Both the position numbers and the translations under genes were made by a program. Positions 61,901-64,000 of a stretch of 64,000 nucleotides of DNA are shown here, piece by piece. The notes under the pieces were generated by a model. The model was not told the origin of the DNA and made no database searches. It saw only the letters and a program-made list of their open reading frames with translations. Source of the stretch: Phoebastria nigripes. Its lineage: Eukaryota; Chordata; Aves; Procellariiformes; Diomedeidae. The stretch spans positions 540,526-604,525 of the forward strand of contig JAYKAV010001997.1 in assembly GCA_035582835.1 (NCBI GenBank), written 5' to 3'. Within the stretch, counting starts at the first letter, position 1. Every line of letters begins with the position of its first letter.

Positions 61901-63730
61901 AATGTTTTAAAACAGTACTTTTGGCAAAGTGATATCTTTTTAATGACCTTTACATTTCAAGGGTCCTGCTGAGTTCATGCCAGCAGTGCAAATCACAGTG
62001 TATTTTGGAAAATTTCTGGGAAAATGGTCCTTCAAAACCATTTGAACAAAAAGCAAATTAGTAACTAGTGTGTGCCAGTGTTTGGAGTGTGTCTCAAAGT
62101 CAGATATATCCACAACTCTGAGACAGCTTTGGACTTTTCATCCAATTACACCGTTTCACTGGATGAGAGCTCTACTACTGTTTTATTAGAGTGGAGAATA
62201 TTGCCATAATTGCAAGCATAGGCAGTTCGGTTTGCAAGCCATTTTGTTAAATACAGACAAGGTAGAAATTTTCTAACTGTAAAGGTACAGGACAGCATAT
62301 GAATATACTATCATTTGAATCAGCTGGCCTGAGGTCACTGCCATGTCACTCCATGTTACGTTTAATATCCCCTTATTCCATTTGTGGTCAGAGCCAGGGA
62401 CATGATGAGAGATCATGTAATTGTTCGAGTGTAATATCCATGTGAATACTAACAGAGATTAATCAATCTTAATCAATCACATTTTGAATCTGGCAATTAT
62501 TTTTAAAAAATAATTATAATAAAAACCATTCTATTAGAATAAATAATATAATAAATAATTATAATAAGATTACTTTAAGAACATATGCTGGTTCTAATTG
62601 TATCTAATAGTCACTGTATAGTGTTTCAAATATTTTAGGTTTAGAGATCACACTTTTACAAAATATTTATAAAACATTAGTCTTTAGATAGTTTTCCTTA
62701 AATATCTAAATAAATGGTAAAACTGTGTATGTTCAATACTTTTAAACTATATTCAAATACTTTTAAATTATATTCAGCTGCTGTACCCATGCAAAACTGC
62801 TTCAAAACTTGTTATATAAATGCAGTGTCATCTGTCATTCACTGACAGCAAGTGACCTGGAGCTATGAATGATGACAATTTTTTTCCCCAAGATCTTTGG
62901 CAAAATACTCTTCACATTCAGTTGGTAGTTTTGGCTCAGTAAGGACTACTGGGTTCATCCCTAAGTCACAGTGATGCATCATGTTGCATCATAGCAATCC
63001 ACAAGCTAGATGATCTAATTAATGATGAGGTGATAGGGAATGACCCGGAATCCATCATTCCATCCCTGGGCCCATTTTGATATAGCGTCTCAGAGATTTC
63101 TGGGCTCGCAGCCCCGAGGAATACAGTGACATGATCTACATGCCGCACTATGCCAGATGCTGGGGGATGTTTGAGGAGCACGTGACTAGCTCTAAATATT
63201 TCCAAGATAGTATCTTGGAGGTTACCGCATGCACACTGACATACAGAGCCTTAGCACAGCCACATAACCCTACCAGCATCCTAAGTCAGGCTGAAGCCTG
63301 GTGGCCATGAAGAAGAAATGTAGAAGCAGCATTTATTCCCTTTTTAAATACCAGAGATGTATGCAGAGAGACACAATCCTACAAGAGCATATAGGCATGC
63401 CAAGTCCAGGCTTTCTTGCTTGCACTGGAGATGGTGTCCTTAGAGTTGGTAAGAAGAGGGCAGGAGCCAGCGGCTGGTGGTGCGTCCCCACACAACCCTC
63501 CTCCTGCCCCTCAGCCCAGGTCTCTCAAACAGCCACCAAGTCAAAAGGGACACTGCAAGGGGCGTTCTCCTTACCTTTAGCTCCTGCATGGTAAATTCTT
63601 TGCCGTGCTCCTTGGCACTGTTTATTATGAAATCCAGAGCATCGCTGTGATCTTCTGGGTTGTTTCTCTGCAGTTTTTCCTGTATAGCCTTCTCCATAAA
63701 CTCATGTAGCGTGTCCCGTGCTTTGATTCC
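58905..63730 (-). CDS. CYP26C1: CYP26C1, retinoic acid hydroxylase (3' part, last three exons)
   Basis: Cytochrome P450 that hydroxylates all-trans and 9-cis retinoic acid, known for roles in hindbrain and craniofacial patterning. Minus-strand coding exons seen: 63575-63730 (52 codons, GIKARD to MQELK), 59550-60056 (169 codons) and 58905-59264 (119 codons plus stop). All boundaries are GT-AG and phase 0. The I-helix reads [10 protein letters not shown], with the FTT signature that separates C1 from CYP26A1 (HETT). Also present are the ExxR motif [25 protein letters not shown] and the haem loop [10 protein letters not shown]. The middle exon has an unusually long Pro/Ser-rich linker, roughly 89 residues between the QEL helix and DISLEKL, against about 30 recalled for human. 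An in-frame optional intron (59672-59818) could shorten it by 49 residues. The N-terminal half should be encoded by three exons to the right of the window, as none was found in 63,731-64,000. Confidence 0.95.
60951..60978. repeat. Perfect inverted repeat (10-bp stem, 8-nt loop)
   Basis: AACTTTTGGA and TCCAAAAGTT flank an 8-base loop in the CYP26C1 intron. A single short hairpin of this size can occur by chance and no function is implied. Confidence 0.6.
62500..62580. repeat. AT-rich low-complexity patch
   Basis: Runs of TTTTTAAAAAATAATTATAATA and AATAAATAATATAATAAATA type with almost no G or C, in the CYP26C1 intron. Confidence 0.7.
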
Positions 63731-64000
63731 CTGTGGGAGGCAGACACAGTTCAGGAGAGCCTTAGGAACCGCCCCCCTCTCCAGAGAGATCGGGGGACCC
63801 CAAGTGTGGCAATCCTTAATCCCAGGATCTGTAACAGCAAGAACTGTTTAATCTGTTGCCCAGCCCCAGAGCCTTGCAAGAGGCAGCAGTTTGGGGGGAA
63901 CTGCTGCAAATTCTGTTGCCTTGCTGTTGGGAATCAAATACGACAAGTCCTAAGAAACACTATGAGCAGAAAAGACAGCAGTAAACTCACAGTACTGAGT
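63731..64000 (-). other. CYP26C1: CYP26C1 intron running off the right edge
   Basis: Begins at the acceptor CCTCCCACAG preceding GIKARD. It contains no sign of the expected upstream exon (the LFSLP...FSGL region), which therefore lies beyond the window. Confidence 0.75.

Larger units (their letters stand above)
60057..63574 (-). other. CYP26C1: Large intron of CYP26C1 (3.5 kb)
   Basis: Intron between the exon ending MQELK (donor GTAAGG) and the exon starting ESAIEL (acceptor CTCTCCCAG). It is over ten times longer than any other intron in either gene. It holds a 10-bp perfect inverted repeat at 60951-60978 and an AT-rich low-complexity patch at about 62,500-62,580. No coding exon or clear transposon was recognised. 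Confidence 0.8.

Overview
The window looks like vertebrate nuclear DNA, most likely from a bird. It is AT-rich and gene-poor with compact introns, it carries a complete solo LTR that resembles the abundant avian ERVL-type LTRs, and its only recognisable genes are a head-to-tail CYP26A1-CYP26C1 pair. About two dozen isolated single N bases point to a draft assembly. The species cannot be fixed from the sequence.

Layout. From 1 to about 51.9 kb no protein-coding gene could be identified. This stretch holds simple repeats, a decayed MIR-like SINE (about 11.1-11.3 kb), a 571-bp solo LTR with a 5-bp target duplication (16,142-16,712), an isolated CpG island next to a 30-A tract (19.95-20.88 kb), and several unproven exon-like segments. 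In other vertebrates MYOF lies on this side of CYP26A1, facing it, but no MYOF exon was recognised. From about 51.95 to 55.1 kb is a complete seven-exon CYP26A1 on the minus strand (493 codons). It has a TATA box and, just upstream, the canonical DR5 retinoic-acid response element. The CpG-rich 5' flank ends near 56.65 kb in a second cluster of retinoic-acid half-sites. From about 58.1 kb to the right edge is the 3' part of CYP26C1, also on the minus strand. Its last three coding exons are present, and the first three expected exons lie beyond base 64,000.

Function. Both genes encode microsomal cytochrome P450 retinoic-acid hydroxylases, which clear all-trans and 9-cis retinoic acid and so shape retinoid gradients in the embryo. 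CYP26A1 is itself induced by retinoic acid through its promoter elements, a negative feedback loop visible here as a DR5 site about 75-90 bp upstream of the inferred start. The gene-poor left half may hold enhancers for the pair, but that is inference from context.

Most interesting leads: a phase-compatible, stop-free 147-bp optional intron inside CYP26C1 coding sequence; a three-codon shift of an intron between the two paralogues; a candidate distal RARE; a plus-strand polyadenylation signal with a GT-rich downstream element 1.3 kb upstream of CYP26A1, suggesting a short divergent transcript; and an orphan CpG island with minus-strand exon-like segments to its left.
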